Shown here piece after piece: positions 1 through 8,355 of a stretch of DNA of 64,000 nt (position 1 is the first letter of the stretch; each line of letters opens with the position of its first letter). The position numbers were made by a program, and so were the translations under genes. Where the stretch lies: the NCBI RefSeq assembly GCF_000378125.1, contig NZ_KB899241.1, forward strand, positions 186,001 to 250,000, read 5' to 3'. Source of the stretch: Rudaea cellulosilytica DSM 22992. GTDB taxonomy: Bacteria > Pseudomonadota > Gammaproteobacteria > Xanthomonadales > Rhodanobacteraceae. A model generated the notes under the pieces. The model made no database searches. It saw nothing but the letters and a program-made list of their open reading frames with translations, and had not been told where the DNA came from.

Positions 1-905
1 TCAATTCGCTGATCGATGCCGCGCGCGCGGGCAAGGACGTCACCGTCGTCGTCGAACTGCGCGCGCGCTTCGACGAGGAGGCGAACATCGGCCTCGCCAA
101 TCGCCTGCAGGAAGCCGGCGTGCAGGTCGTCTATGGCGTGGTCGGCTACAAGACGCACGCCAAGGTGCTGCTGATCGTGCGCCGCGAGAAGGCCGGCCTG
201 CGCCGCTACGTGCACCTGTCGACCGGCAACTACCACACGGTCACCTCGCGCTTCTACACCGACTTCGGCCTGATGACCGCGGACAAGGACATCGGCGAGG
301 ACGCGCACAAGCTGTTCCAGCAGCTCTCAGGCCTTGGCCCCGTGATCAAGCTCAAGCGCCTGCTGCAATCACCGTTCACGCTGCACAAGGGCGTGATGGA
401 AAAAATCGAGCGCGAGACCGAGCACGCCAAGGCCGGCAAATCCGCGCGCATCATCGCCAAGATGAATGCGCTCAACGAACCGAGCGTGATCGAACTGCTC
501 TACAAGGCCTCGATCGCGGGCGTGCAGATCGATCTGATCGTACGCGGCGCGTGCACGCTCAAACCCGGCCTGCCCGGCATTTCGGAAAACATCCGCGTAC
601 GCTCGATCGTCGGCCGCTTCCTCGAGCACAGCCGCGTCTACTGGTTCGGCAACGACGGCGAACCCGAGCTGTATTGTTCGAGCGCCGACTGGATGGAACG
701 CAACCTCCTGCGCCGCATCGAGACTTGCTTCCCGATCCTCGATCCCGACCTTGCCAAGCGCGTCTTCGACGAGAGCCTGGCCAACTACCTGGCCGACAAC
801 ACCCAGGCCTGGGTGCTGCACGCAGACGGCCACTACGAGCGCACAACGCCCGGCGCCGACAAGGCTCACGCGGCGCAGCAGGCGCTGCTTGCGAAGATCT
901 GCTGA
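1..905 (+). CDS. ppk1: Polyphosphate kinase 1, C-terminal part (5' end outside window)
   Basis: This is the 3' part of a PPK1-type polyphosphate kinase, which makes inorganic polyphosphate reversibly from ATP. The reading frame is open from base 3, so the gene starts upstream of the window. The visible part opens with VVELRARFDEEANI and continues into the conserved YGVVGYKTHAK, with HLSTGNYH and FYTDFGLMT following; these belong to the two C-terminal phospholipase-D-like catalytic domains of PPK1. A second conserved block (GRFLEHSRVYWFG, then LYCSSADWMERNL) is intact near the end. The ORF ends with a normal TGA and the C-terminus is about the expected length. Identification is firm; nothing can be said of its promoter. 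Confidence 0.96.
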   Translation, partial: NSLIDAARAGKDVTVVVELRARFDEEANIGLANRLQEAGVQVVYGVVGYKTHAKVLLIVRREKAGLRRYVHLSTGNYHTVTSRFYTDFGLMTADKDIGEDAHKLFQQLSGLGPVIKLKRLLQSPFTLHKGVMEKIERETEHAKAGKSARIIAKMNALNEPSVIELLYKASIAGVQIDLIVRGACTLKPGLPGISENIRVRSIVGRFLEHSRVYWFGNDGEPELYCSSADWMERNLLRRIETCFPILDPDLAKRVFDESLANYLADNTQAWVLHADGHYERTTPGADKAHAAQQALLAKIC

Positions 906-1079
906 GAAACGCGAGCACGACGCACCTGCTACGCAATTCCGGCAGTTTGTGGCTAGGCTGATTGCACCAGAAACCCCCGCATCTTGGCGTTCGCGCAATG
1001 TCCGTCACGCAACGCGCAAAGAACATCGAGCGATCTGTACCAACATCCGGTCGATCGCTTCGCCGTTCCCCTCCCTGGA

Positions 1080-1571
1080 CTACGGATAGTACGCGTTCAT
1101 GTAGCAATGGCCTGCGACTGCTTCCGCATCGTTCAGCTTGTCGAGTGTCCTTGCATATTCGTCGTACTGGGATGACGCCCGTTGATTGCCGTACGGATCC
1201 GAAATCATGATCTGATTTTTCGCCAACCCCATGGAGAGAGCGGCCTGGAGCAGTTCGCCCTCTATTCCGTAAGCGTACGAATACAGGACCGGTGCTCCTG
1301 GCGCTCCGCCATTTTTTGCCGCGTCGACGGCAACATCCACATGCGATTTCGCGTCCGCAAGATTCGCGAGCGCAATGCCTACATACTGATCGTTGCTCGC
1401 CACGCTGCCCTGCGTAGTCGCGATGTCTGTATTCACGCGTGCTTGCGTTGCAAGCAATAAATCGTAAAGGACGTTGCAAGCGTTCGAGGTGTTCTTGGCG
1501 TTCGCTGTGGATACGAATCCGATGAAAATCGCCAACATAGCCACGGCGGTTTTTTCTGTCAGTGCCTTCAT
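1080..1571 (-). CDS. Small secreted protein of unknown function
   Basis: A 163-residue protein with a clear Sec signal peptide (MKALTEKTAVAMLAIFIGF, then an AXA-type site near STANA). The mature part is hydrophilic and mostly helical, has Cys residues at NACNVLYD and GHCYMNAYYP, and shows no motif I recognise. An upstream in-frame start exists at 1628, but the ATG at 1571 is preceded by GAGG at a 7-nt spacing and begins directly with the signal peptide, so it is preferred. The gene stands alone, facing ppk1 and divergent from the ECF sigma gene. It is probably periplasmic or secreted; the two Cys could form a disulfide (inference). Confidence 0.72.
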   Translation of the reverse strand: MKALTEKTAVAMLAIFIGFVSTANAKNTSNACNVLYDLLLATQARVNTDIATTQGSVASNDQYVGIALANLADAKSHVDVAVDAAKNGGAPGAPVLYSYAYGIEGELLQAALSMGLAKNQIMISDPYGNQRASSQYDEYARTLDKLNDAEAVAGHCYMNAYYP

Positions 1572-1839
1572 GTTTTTTCCTCGTGAGTGGTTGAATGAGG
1601 CGAAATCAGAGCTACGGATGTATGGCATCTGCGCTTACCCATGCCTCGTTTACTAGCACGCAAAACCGCGACGGGAGGTGACACGCTTGTACGGTCCCAC
1701 CGTTCCAGCCGGCAACGTTGGCCCAGTCGGAATTTGAAGCCGGTTCCACGATGCAAGAACGACCGGGCTAGGTGACAAAGGATCGACGAAGAATGTCGCC
1801 GCGATCGAGTACACTTGCGCACGCTAAGGGGAAACGCCG

Positions 1840-2400
1840 ATGGGTGTGGCCGACGTCACCGAGCTGGTTCATGCCGCGGGCAACGGCGATGCCGCCGCGC
1901 TGCAGCAGCTGTTCGTGGCCGTGTACGACGAGCTGAAGACACTCGCGCACCGCCAACTCGCGCGCGGCGCTGGCGCGACGATCGACACCACTGGCCTCGT
2001 CCACGAGACCTACCTCAAGCTGGTCGTACCCGACGCACTCAAGCTGCACGACCGCGGCCACTTCTTCGCCACCGCGGCGCGCGCGATGCGTCAGATCGTC
2101 ATCGACCACGCACGCCGCCGCCATGCCGACAAGCGTGGCGGCGCGCTGCAGGCGGTGACGCTGGTCGACGATCTCGACGGTGCCGGCCTCGATCCCGAAA
2201 CGCTAATCCATCTTGACGCCGCGCTGACCCGGCTCGCAGCAATGGAGCCCGCTCTCGCCGAACTGGTCGAGTTGCGCTTCTTCGCCGGCCTATCGGTCGA
2301 GCAAGTGGCGGAGCTGCGCGACGTCGCGCCGCGCACGGTGATCCGCGACTGGCGCCGCGCGCGCGCCTTCCTGTTCGATTCGGTCCACCCACAGGCGTGA
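1840..2400 (+). CDS. ECF-type RNA polymerase sigma factor (Sig-70_X6-like)
   Basis: A 186-residue ECF sigma factor. Region 2 is seen in GLVHETYLKLV and FFATAARAMRQIVIDHARRR, followed by the HADKRGG segment typical of the subfamily usually named Sig-70_X6. Region 4 is seen in LAELVELRFFAGLSVEQVAELRDVAPRTVIRDWRRARAFL, a helix-turn-helix. AGGGGAAA lies before the ATG at 1840. The next gene is a membrane Ser/Thr kinase with TPRs, a pairing common in Xanthomonadales and Planctomycetes, where the kinase rather than a classic anti-sigma factor is thought to modulate the sigma factor. No anti-sigma gene is visible. Its target promoters cannot be inferred from this window. Confidence 0.9.
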   Translation: MGVADVTELVHAAGNGDAAALQQLFVAVYDELKTLAHRQLARGAGATIDTTGLVHETYLKLVVPDALKLHDRGHFFATAARAMRQIVIDHARRRHADKRGGALQAVTLVDDLDGAGLDPETLIHLDAALTRLAAMEPALAELVELRFFAGLSVEQVAELRDVAPRTVIRDWRRARAFLFDSVHPQA

Positions 2401-2563
2401 GCGGAATGCGCCTGGATTCGAATCGGGTGCCGGCCCGGAGGCCGCGCGTCGAGCACATCCGACAAGACAAGTGTCCTGCGACGGCGCGTTCCTGCGTGGG
2501 AAAAAACGAGTGTTCGATCGGTCCATGCGATGCCCGCACCAACCCCGTCTTTGACTTGACCCG

Positions 2564-5110
2564 ATGAGCACCGGCGATCCGGAACGCTGGCGCCGCCTTT
2601 CCGCCTTGTTCGAGGGTGCGATCGATCTGCCGCGCGAGGCGCGCGAACGCTACATCGTGGAAAAGTGCGCAAACGACAGCGAACTCGAAACCGAGCTGCG
2701 TCGCATGCTCGCGGCCGACGAACAAGCCGAGTTAAGCGAGTTTCTGACCACTTCGCTTGCCGCTGCGCAGATCTGCGACTCTGCCGCTGGCGAGGACGGC
2801 TATGCTCCAGGCACACGCCGCTTCGGCCCCTACCGTCTGCTGCGCCTGATCGGCCGCGGCGGCATGGGCGAGGTGCATCTCGCCGAGCGGGGCGACGGGC
2901 AGTTCGAACAGCGCGTTGCGCTCAAGCTGCTGCCGCAACCGACGCCAGGGCTGCTGCAGCGCTTTCGGCAGGAACGGCAGATCTTGGCTCGCCTCGAACA
3001 TCCGAACATCGCACGCTTGCTCGATGGCGGCGTCGGCGAGGCGAACATCCCCTACTTCGCGATGGAATTCGTTGATGGCACGCCGATCACCGAATTCGTC
3101 GCAGCAAACGATCTCGATGTTACGGCCACGCTGATGCTGTTCCTGCGTGTCTGCGATGCGGTGCAGTACGCGCACCGCAACCTTGTCGTGCATCGCGACC
3201 TGAAACCATCGAACGTCCTCGTCGCCCGCGACGGCATGCCCAAACTGCTCGATTTCGGTATCGCCAAGCTGCTCGACACCACCGCCGAGGGTGAAGCCAC
3301 GCGCACGCAACTGCGTGCATTCACGCCCGACTACGCCGCGCCCGAGCAGATTCGCGGCGAGGCAGTGACCACGGCGACCGACGTCTACGCGCTCGGCGTG
3401 GTGCTGTACGAGCTGCTCGCCGGCGCCCGGCCTTACAAACTCAAACGCAACGAATCGCTCGAGCAGGCGATCCTCGTCGTGGAGCCGCCGGAACCTAGCA
3501 CCGCCGCGGCAAGCACAACGCGCGCTAAGACATTGCGCGGCGACCTGGACCGCATCGTCCTCACCGCGCTGGCCAAGGAACCGGAGCGCCGCTACGCATC
3601 GGCCGAAGCGCTAGCCGCGGACATCCGCAACTATCTTGGCGGCCTGCCGATCACCGCGCGCGGCGATGGCGCGATGTACAAGCTGCGCAAGTTCATCCTG
3701 CGCAACAAAGCTATCGCTGCAGCCACGGCCGCCGTCGCCCTGATCCTCGTCGCGGCAACCGCGATCAGCACCGGGCAGGCGCTGCGCGCCGAACGCGAGC
3801 GCAACAGCGCGGTACGCACCCGCGATTTCGTTCTCGGCATGCTTGCCAATGTCGGGCCGTATCGGCGCAGCGTCGCGCCGCCGCCGACGCTGGCGCGCAT
3901 GGTCGAGGCGAGCGCCCCGCGCGTGCTCACCGAATTCGCCGGCGACGTGCCGACGCAGATCCCTTTGTTGCGTGCGTTTGCCGGCGTCTATCTCTCGCTT
4001 GGCCGCGCGGGCGACTCCGCGACGTACCTGGAGTACGCACTCGAGCGCGAACGCGCGGCGAGTTCCGCCCCACAACTGATCGAGGAAACCCAGTTGGCGC
4101 TGGCGAACAATTACTATTACCTGCGCCGCTTCGACGACTCGAACCGGGTCACTGATGCCGTGCTGGCCGATCTCGTGGAAGCCCCCGCCGACGAGGCGCA
4201 CAAACGCCTTGAGTTTTCCGCACGCGAGATTCGCCTGCTCGCGGCCTGGTCGCGCGGCCACATCGACGAAGCGGAAAAAAATGCGGTCGCACTGCTCGCC
4301 GACATGCGCCGTACCCTCGGCGCGGATCATGTCGAAACCGCCTCCGCGGAGGGCTATCACGCCTACATGTTGATCGACCGCGGCGAGTTGTTGCGCGCCG
4401 GTGCGCTGATCGAACACCAGTCCCGCGTCGACCTCGCCGCGTTTCCTGCAGGCTATCCGGGCAACTACGGCGATGCGGCGACGATCGCCTGGTGGCTGAT
4501 CCAGTACGGCGATGCGCAAGCCGCCGAACCGCTGGCCGCACGCGTGCTCACTCTCCGCAATGGCGTGTACTCGGGAGTGGGCTTCGCTCCTGCGTATACA
4601 CACTTCCTGCGCGGCTGGGCGCGCTGCAAACTCGGTCGCCACGCCGAAGGACTCGTCGATTTCGACGATGCCCAGTCCGTGCTCGCCGACAGCGGCAAAG
4701 TCGGCTACATGTACCAGTCGCGCATCCTGCTGCATCAAGCACGCTGCCTGCTCGATGCCGGAGAGCCCGAACAGGCGCGCGTCTTGTACACGCGCGCGCG
4801 CGATTTCGCCATCAACGACGGCGGCGCGGACACACCGAACGCGCGCGCCGCCAGCGCAGCGCTCGCCTACGTCGACTGGCGCAATGGCAACAGCATGGCG
4901 ATTTCTCTTCTGCAGCAAATGCTGCGATCGCAGCAGGCCGCGCGCGATCCGCTTGCGGAGCAAACGCGCGTCTGGTTGATGGAGTCTGGCGCCGACCAGG
5001 TGCCGATCACGGCAACTGCGGACCCCGCCGAGCGCACGGAACTCGCCGCCACACGCACGCGCCTGCTCGCACTCGCCGAACAGCTGACCCAGGCGCCGGA
5101 GACGAAGTAG
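2564..5110 (+). CDS. Membrane serine/threonine protein kinase with C-terminal TPR-like sensor region
   Basis: An 848-residue PknB-like protein. An N-terminal extension of about 85 residues precedes the Hanks kinase domain: glycine-rich loop GRGGMGEVHLAE near residue 97, catalytic loop HRDLKPSN near 209, DFG near 229 and the APEQ activation end, with DVYALGVVLYELL further on. A single transmembrane helix (AIAAATAAVALILVAATAIS, near residues 382-402) separates it from a roughly 440-residue C-terminal region of helical repeats that look like TPRs and should lie in the periplasm. The gene follows the ECF sigma gene after 163 bp, so the two probably form one signalling unit (inference from family pairing). 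The input signal is unknown. Confidence 0.92.
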   Translation: MSTGDPERWRRLSALFEGAIDLPREARERYIVEKCANDSELETELRRMLAADEQAELSEFLTTSLAAAQICDSAAGEDGYAPGTRRFGPYRLLRLIGRGGMGEVHLAERGDGQFEQRVALKLLPQPTPGLLQRFRQERQILARLEHPNIARLLDGGVGEANIPYFAMEFVDGTPITEFVAANDLDVTATLMLFLRVCDAVQYAHRNLVVHRDLKPSNVLVARDGMPKLLDFGIAKLLDTTAEGEATRTQLRAFTPDYAAPEQIRGEAVTTATDVYALGVVLYELLAGARPYKLKRNESLEQAILVVEPPEPSTAAASTTRAKTLRGDLDRIVLTALAKEPERRYASAEALAADIRNYLGGLPITARGDGAMYKLRKFILRNKAIAAATAAVALILVAATAISTGQALRAERERNSAVRTRDFVLGMLANVGPYRRSVAPPPTLARMVEASAPRVLTEFAGDVPTQIPLLRAFAGVYLSLGRAGDSATYLEYALERERAASSAPQLIEETQLALANNYYYLRRFDDSNRVTDAVLADLVEAPADEAHKRLEFSAREIRLLAAWSRGHIDEAEKNAVALLADMRRTLGADHVETASAEGYHAYMLIDRGELLRAGALIEHQSRVDLAAFPAGYPGNYGDAATIAWWLIQYGDAQAAEPLAARVLTLRNGVYSGVGFAPAYTHFLRGWARCKLGRHAEGLVDFDDAQSVLADSGKVGYMYQSRILLHQARCLLDAGEPEQARVLYTRARDFAINDGGADTPNARAASAALAYVDWRNGNSMAISLLQQMLRSQQAARDPLAEQTRVWLMESGADQVPITATADPAERTELAATRTRLLALAEQLTQAPETK

Positions 5111-5116
5111 CCCCAA

Positions 5117-5146
5117 TTGATGTCCGCGCGACGCTTCACGTATGAT
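5117..5146 (+). promoter_or_regulatory. Predicted sigma-70 promoter of the fluoride riboswitch/crcB transcript
   Basis: TTGATG at 5117-5122 and TATGAT at 5141-5146 are separated by 18 bp, a strong match to the housekeeping consensus. Transcription would start near 5153, just ahead of the fluoride aptamer, which supports the call. It begins only a few bases after the kinase stop codon. Confidence 0.6.
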
Positions 5147-5157
5147 CGCCGCGAACC

Positions 5158-5218
5158 AGGGAGATGGCATGCCTCCCGCTCCGCCGCGAGCGAACCACCG
5201 CAAGGTTGATGATGCCTG
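5158..5218 (+). promoter_or_regulatory. Fluoride riboswitch (crcB RNA motif)
   Basis: The segment matches the fluoride aptamer layout: GGGAGATGGCATGCCTCC forms the first stem with the conserved GATGGCAT element, then a spacer, then AACC/GGTT forming the second hairpin, then the conserved TGATGATGCCTG tail that folds back as pseudoknot and long-range pairs. It lies 79 bp before the start of crcB, the commonest target of this riboswitch class. The downstream CCGGC-AAC-GCCGG hairpin at about 5223-5235 may be part of the expression platform (inference). Fluoride binding is expected to turn on crcB expression. Confidence 0.9.
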
Positions 5219-5296
5219 ATGTACCGGCAACGCCGGACGTCGGGCAGTGCGTGCAGCGGCCCGGCGCCCGGACCCTTCGCTCGAACCAGGAAGCGC

Positions 5297-5689
5297 ATGA
5301 ACATCACTATTCCTTCCCTGCTCGCCGTGCTCGTCGGCGGCGCCATCGGCAGCGTACTGCGCTGGGTGTTAGGTGTCGCACTCAATCCCGTCGTGCCGAA
5401 CCTGCCGCTCGGTACGCTCGCGGTCAATTTGATCGGCGGCTTCGTCATCGGCGGAGCCATCGCCTATTTCGATCATTTCCACAACCTGCCGCCGGAATGG
5501 CGCCTGTTCGTCATCACCGGGCTGTGCGGCGGCTTCACCACGTTCTCGGCGTTTTCGGGCGAGACTGTGAACCTGTTGTTGCGCCAGGAATACGGCTGGA
5601 CGTTCGCGATAGTCGCCGCGCACGTGCTCGGCTCGCTTGCGATGACGCTGGCCGGCGTCGGCGTCGTGCGTGCCGCGCTCAGGACGTGA
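5297..5689 (+). CDS. crcB: Fluoride ion exporter CrcB/Fluc
   Basis: A 130-residue, four-helix membrane protein of the Fluc family, which forms dual-topology dimeric fluoride channels that lower cytoplasmic fluoride. Signature segments are GGAIGSVLRW near the N-terminus, LPLGTLAVNLIGGFVIG with the conserved Asn, and GLCGGFTTFSAFSGE in the third helix. A longer in-frame ORF starts at 5219 but would overlap the riboswitch tail; the ATG at 5297 has AGGA in front and gives the usual family length. The riboswitch upstream independently supports the function. Confidence 0.95.
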   Translation: MNITIPSLLAVLVGGAIGSVLRWVLGVALNPVVPNLPLGTLAVNLIGGFVIGGAIAYFDHFHNLPPEWRLFVITGLCGGFTTFSAFSGETVNLLLRQEYGWTFAIVAAHVLGSLAMTLAGVGVVRAALRT

Positions 5690-5738
5690 TCGCCAAAGAA
5701 CTTGTGACGTAGTCCAGAGCAAGTTCCAGCAGCGGTTC

Positions 5739-5757
5739 CGATAGATGACATCTATCG
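5739..5757. promoter_or_regulatory. Perfect 19-bp palindrome, candidate operator for the rubrerythrin operon
   Basis: CGATAGATGACATCTATCG is perfectly palindromic around a single central base. It lies in the 182-bp gap between crcB and the rubrerythrin gene. A weak promoter-like pair (TTCACC at 5778-5783 and TAGGCT at 5801-5806, 17-bp spacing) would place it about 60-75 bp upstream of the transcription start, a position typical of an activator. The cognate factor is unknown. Confidence 0.5.
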
Positions 5758-5871
5758 AATCCATCGTGACAATCAATTTCACCCTGCCGCGGTTTCGCGC
5801 TAGGCTGAAGCCATCCGCAACGCGAGTTGCGGCCGTCCGCTTCCTCCAGCCAATCCAGCAAGAGGTGAGTC

Positions 5872-6291
5872 ATGAGCAATCTGAAAGGTTCCAAGACCGA
5901 GGGCAGCCTGAAAGCCGCATTTGCCGGCGAATCGCAGGCCAACCGTCGCTATCTCTACTTCGCATCGAAGGCCGACGTCGAGGGTTACAACGACGTGGCT
6001 GCGGTGTTCCGTTCCACCGCCGAAGGCGAAACCGGCCACGCGCACGGCCATCTGGAATATCTCGAAGCGGTCGGCGATCCTGCGACCGGCCTGCCGTTCG
6101 GCGGCACCAAGGACAACCTCAAGACCGCGATCGCCGGCGAGACGCACGAGTACACCGACATGTACCCGGGCATGGCCAAGACCGCGCGCGACGAGGGCTT
6201 CGGTGAAATCGCCGACTGGTTCGAGACGCTGGCCAAGGCGGAGCGTTCGCACGCGAACCGGTTCACCAAGGCGCTGAACGAACTGGGTTGA
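5872..6291 (+). CDS. Rubrerythrin (diiron peroxidase domain only)
   Basis: A 139-residue ferritin-like four-helix protein. The diiron ligands typical of rubrerythrin are visible: [27 protein letters not shown] (ExxH), [10 protein letters not shown] and [11 protein letters not shown] (ExxH). The C-terminal rubredoxin domain of classical rubrerythrin is absent, so an external electron donor is needed. Rubrerythrins reduce hydrogen peroxide in the cytoplasm. AGAGGTGAG precedes the ATG. The two genes downstream (Fe-S protein and DUF3501) follow in the same direction, and this trio is a recurrent proteobacterial arrangement. The Fe-S protein may supply electrons (inference). Confidence 0.94.
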   Translation: MSNLKGSKTEGSLKAAFAGESQANRRYLYFASKADVEGYNDVAAVFRSTAEGETGHAHGHLEYLEAVGDPATGLPFGGTKDNLKTAIAGETHEYTDMYPGMAKTARDEGFGEIADWFETLAKAERSHANRFTKALNELG

Positions 6292-6390
6292 TCGCCGCCA
6301 GGAATGGCGCATGCAGTGGCGCGATCTGTCGCGCCCTGCTTTCTCGGATCAATGCAGGACGCGTCGAATCGCGCCCTACGGAGGCTTGTC

Positions 6391-7734
6391 ATGAGCGCTA
6401 CCCCGCCCGTCGCACGCGAAGGCAACCTCGAAGCGCCCACACGCCATCCGCTGGACTGGAAGAATCCCGAGTTCTACGACCAGGCCGCGATCGACAAGGA
6501 ACTCGAGCGCGTCTTCGAGATCTGCCACGGCTGCCGCCGCTGTGTGAGCTTGTGCCAGGCGTTCCCGACCTTGTTCGACCTGGTCGACGAATCGAAGACG
6601 ATGGAAGTCGACGGCGTCGCCAAGTCCGACTACGCCAAGGTCGTCGACCAGTGCTACCTCTGCGACCTGTGCTACCAGACCAAATGCCCGTACGTGCCGC
6701 CGCACGCCTGGAACGTCGATTTCCCGCACCTGATGCTGCGCGCCAAAGCCGCGGCCTTCCAACGAGGTGAAACCAAGCTCGCGGCGAAAATTCTGTCTGC
6801 GACTGACGCGGTCGGCAAACTGTCGACGATTCCGGTCGTCGTCCAGGCTGTCAATGCGCTCAACCGTGCGCCGGCCGCGCGCAAGCTGCTCGAAAAATCG
6901 CTCGGCGTGGACCGTAATGCGCGCGTGCCCGAGTACACCTCGAATACCGCGCGCAAGCGCCTCAGGCACCTCGACGGCACCGGTGCTGCGCAACCCGCGG
7001 GGCGCACGCGCGGCAGCGTCGCGATCTTCGCCACCTGCTACTGCAACTATTCGACGCCGCAGCCGGTCGAGGATCTCGCCGCCGTGCTGCGCCACAACGG
7101 CGTCGCGGTGAAGCTGATCGAGCGCGAGGTCTGCTGCGGCATGCCCAAGCTCGAACTCGGCGACCTCGCCTCCGTGGAAAAGTACAAGAAGCAAAACATC
7201 CCGGTGCTCGCCGCGGCGGTCCGCAACGGCTGGGACATCAGCGCGACGATCCCGTCCTGCGTGCTCATGTTCAAGCAGGAACTGCCGCTGATGTTTCCCG
7301 ACGACGAAGATGTGCAACTCGTCAAACGCCACATCTTCGATCCGTTCGAATACCTCTGGCAACGCCATCAGGCCGGCCTGCTCGACACGCGGTTCAGGCA
7401 GGGCCTCGGCAAGGTCGCCTACCACGCACCCTGCCACCAACGCGTGCAAAATATAGGGCCGAAGACGCGCGAGGTGCTGAGCCTGATACCCGATACCGAG
7501 GTGCAATCGATCGAACGCTGCTCGGGCCACGACGGCACCTATGGCGTCAAGGCGAAGACCTACGCGTTCGCGCGCAAGATCGCCAAACCCGTGGAGACGC
7601 GTGTCGAACAGATCGCGCCCGCGCACTTCGCCAGCGACTGCCCGATGGCCGGCAGTCATATCGCGCATGGGCTCGGCGACAAACCGCCCGCGGAAAGCCC
7701 GCTCGGCCTGTTGCGCCTGGCTTACGGAATCTGA
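6391..7734 (+). CDS. Iron-sulfur heterodisulfide reductase-like protein (two 4Fe-4S motifs plus CCG domains)
   Basis: A 447-residue GlpC/HdrB-like protein. The N-terminal region has two cysteine clusters, [11 protein letters not shown] and [14 protein letters not shown], for two [4Fe-4S] centres. The C-terminal part has cysteine-rich CCG-type segments: [31 protein letters not shown] and [11 protein letters not shown]. The ATG at 6391 has GGAGG 6 nt upstream and is preferred over the ORF start at 6304. It sits between rubrerythrin and DUF3501, 2 bp ahead of the latter, so it is likely the redox partner of the rubrerythrin. Exact electron donor and acceptor are unknown. Confidence 0.88.
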   Translation: MSATPPVAREGNLEAPTRHPLDWKNPEFYDQAAIDKELERVFEICHGCRRCVSLCQAFPTLFDLVDESKTMEVDGVAKSDYAKVVDQCYLCDLCYQTKCPYVPPHAWNVDFPHLMLRAKAAAFQRGETKLAAKILSATDAVGKLSTIPVVVQAVNALNRAPAARKLLEKSLGVDRNARVPEYTSNTARKRLRHLDGTGAAQPAGRTRGSVAIFATCYCNYSTPQPVEDLAAVLRHNGVAVKLIEREVCCGMPKLELGDLASVEKYKKQNIPVLAAAVRNGWDISATIPSCVLMFKQELPLMFPDDEDVQLVKRHIFDPFEYLWQRHQAGLLDTRFRQGLGKVAYHAPCHQRVQNIGPKTREVLSLIPDTEVQSIERCSGHDGTYGVKAKTYAFARKIAKPVETRVEQIAPAHFASDCPMAGSHIAHGLGDKPPAESPLGLLRLAYGI

Positions 7735-7736
7735 CG

Positions 7737-8315
7737 ATGCAAAAACTCACCCGGGAAGACTTGCTCACCCTAGAAGCGTATGCACGCGAGCGCGCCGCGT
7801 TCCGCGCACGAGTGCTCGAGCACAAGAAGACGCGCATCGTCCATGTCGGCGCACACGTCACGCTCGTGTTCGAGGACCGACTCACGATCCAGTATCAGGT
7901 CCAGGAAATGCTGCGTGTCGAGCGCATCTTCGAGCCGGCCGGCATCGCCGAGGAACTCGACGCCTACAATCCATTGATCCCCGACGGCCGCAATCTCAAG
8001 GCGACGATGTTGATCGAATATCCCGATGAGGGCGAGCGCGGGCGCAAGCTTGTCGAGCTGCACGGCATCGAATATCGCGTCGCGCTGCTGATCGGCGATC
8101 TTGCGCCCGTCATTGCCATTGCCGACGAAGACCTCGATCGCAGCACCGACACGAAGACCGCCGCGGTGCACTTCCTGCGCTTCGAGCTCGACGCGACACA
8201 CGTCGCCGCCTTTGCCGATTTGGAAGTGGTCATCGCGATCGATCACCCCAGCTACTCGGCGCGGCAGACGCTGAACGCTGCGACACGTGCGGCGCTTGCC
8301 GTCGATTTTGACTAG
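7737..8315 (+). CDS. DUF3501 family protein
   Basis: A 192-residue cytoplasmic protein matching the DUF3501 family by its opening (KLTREDLLTLEAYARER), the central VFEDRLTIQYQVQEMLRVE and the YNPLIPDGRNLKATMLIEY block. No catalytic motif is evident. It starts 2 bp after the Fe-S protein stop codon, so the two are almost certainly translated from one mRNA with rubrerythrin. The family is known mainly through this neighbourhood; a structural or assembly role for the redox pair is only a guess. Confidence 0.85.
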   Translation: MQKLTREDLLTLEAYARERAAFRARVLEHKKTRIVHVGAHVTLVFEDRLTIQYQVQEMLRVERIFEPAGIAEELDAYNPLIPDGRNLKATMLIEYPDEGERGRKLVELHGIEYRVALLIGDLAPVIAIADEDLDRSTDTKTAAVHFLRFELDATHVAAFADLEVVIAIDHPSYSARQTLNAATRAALAVDFD

Positions 8316-8355
8316 ACCACCACTGCGCGATTCCCCAGCGGTTGCGGTTCACTGA

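Noticed and set aside
3611-5230. 539-residue antisense frame over the kinase C-terminal region
   Set aside because: No family motifs, and it contradicts the strongly supported kinase/TPR gene.
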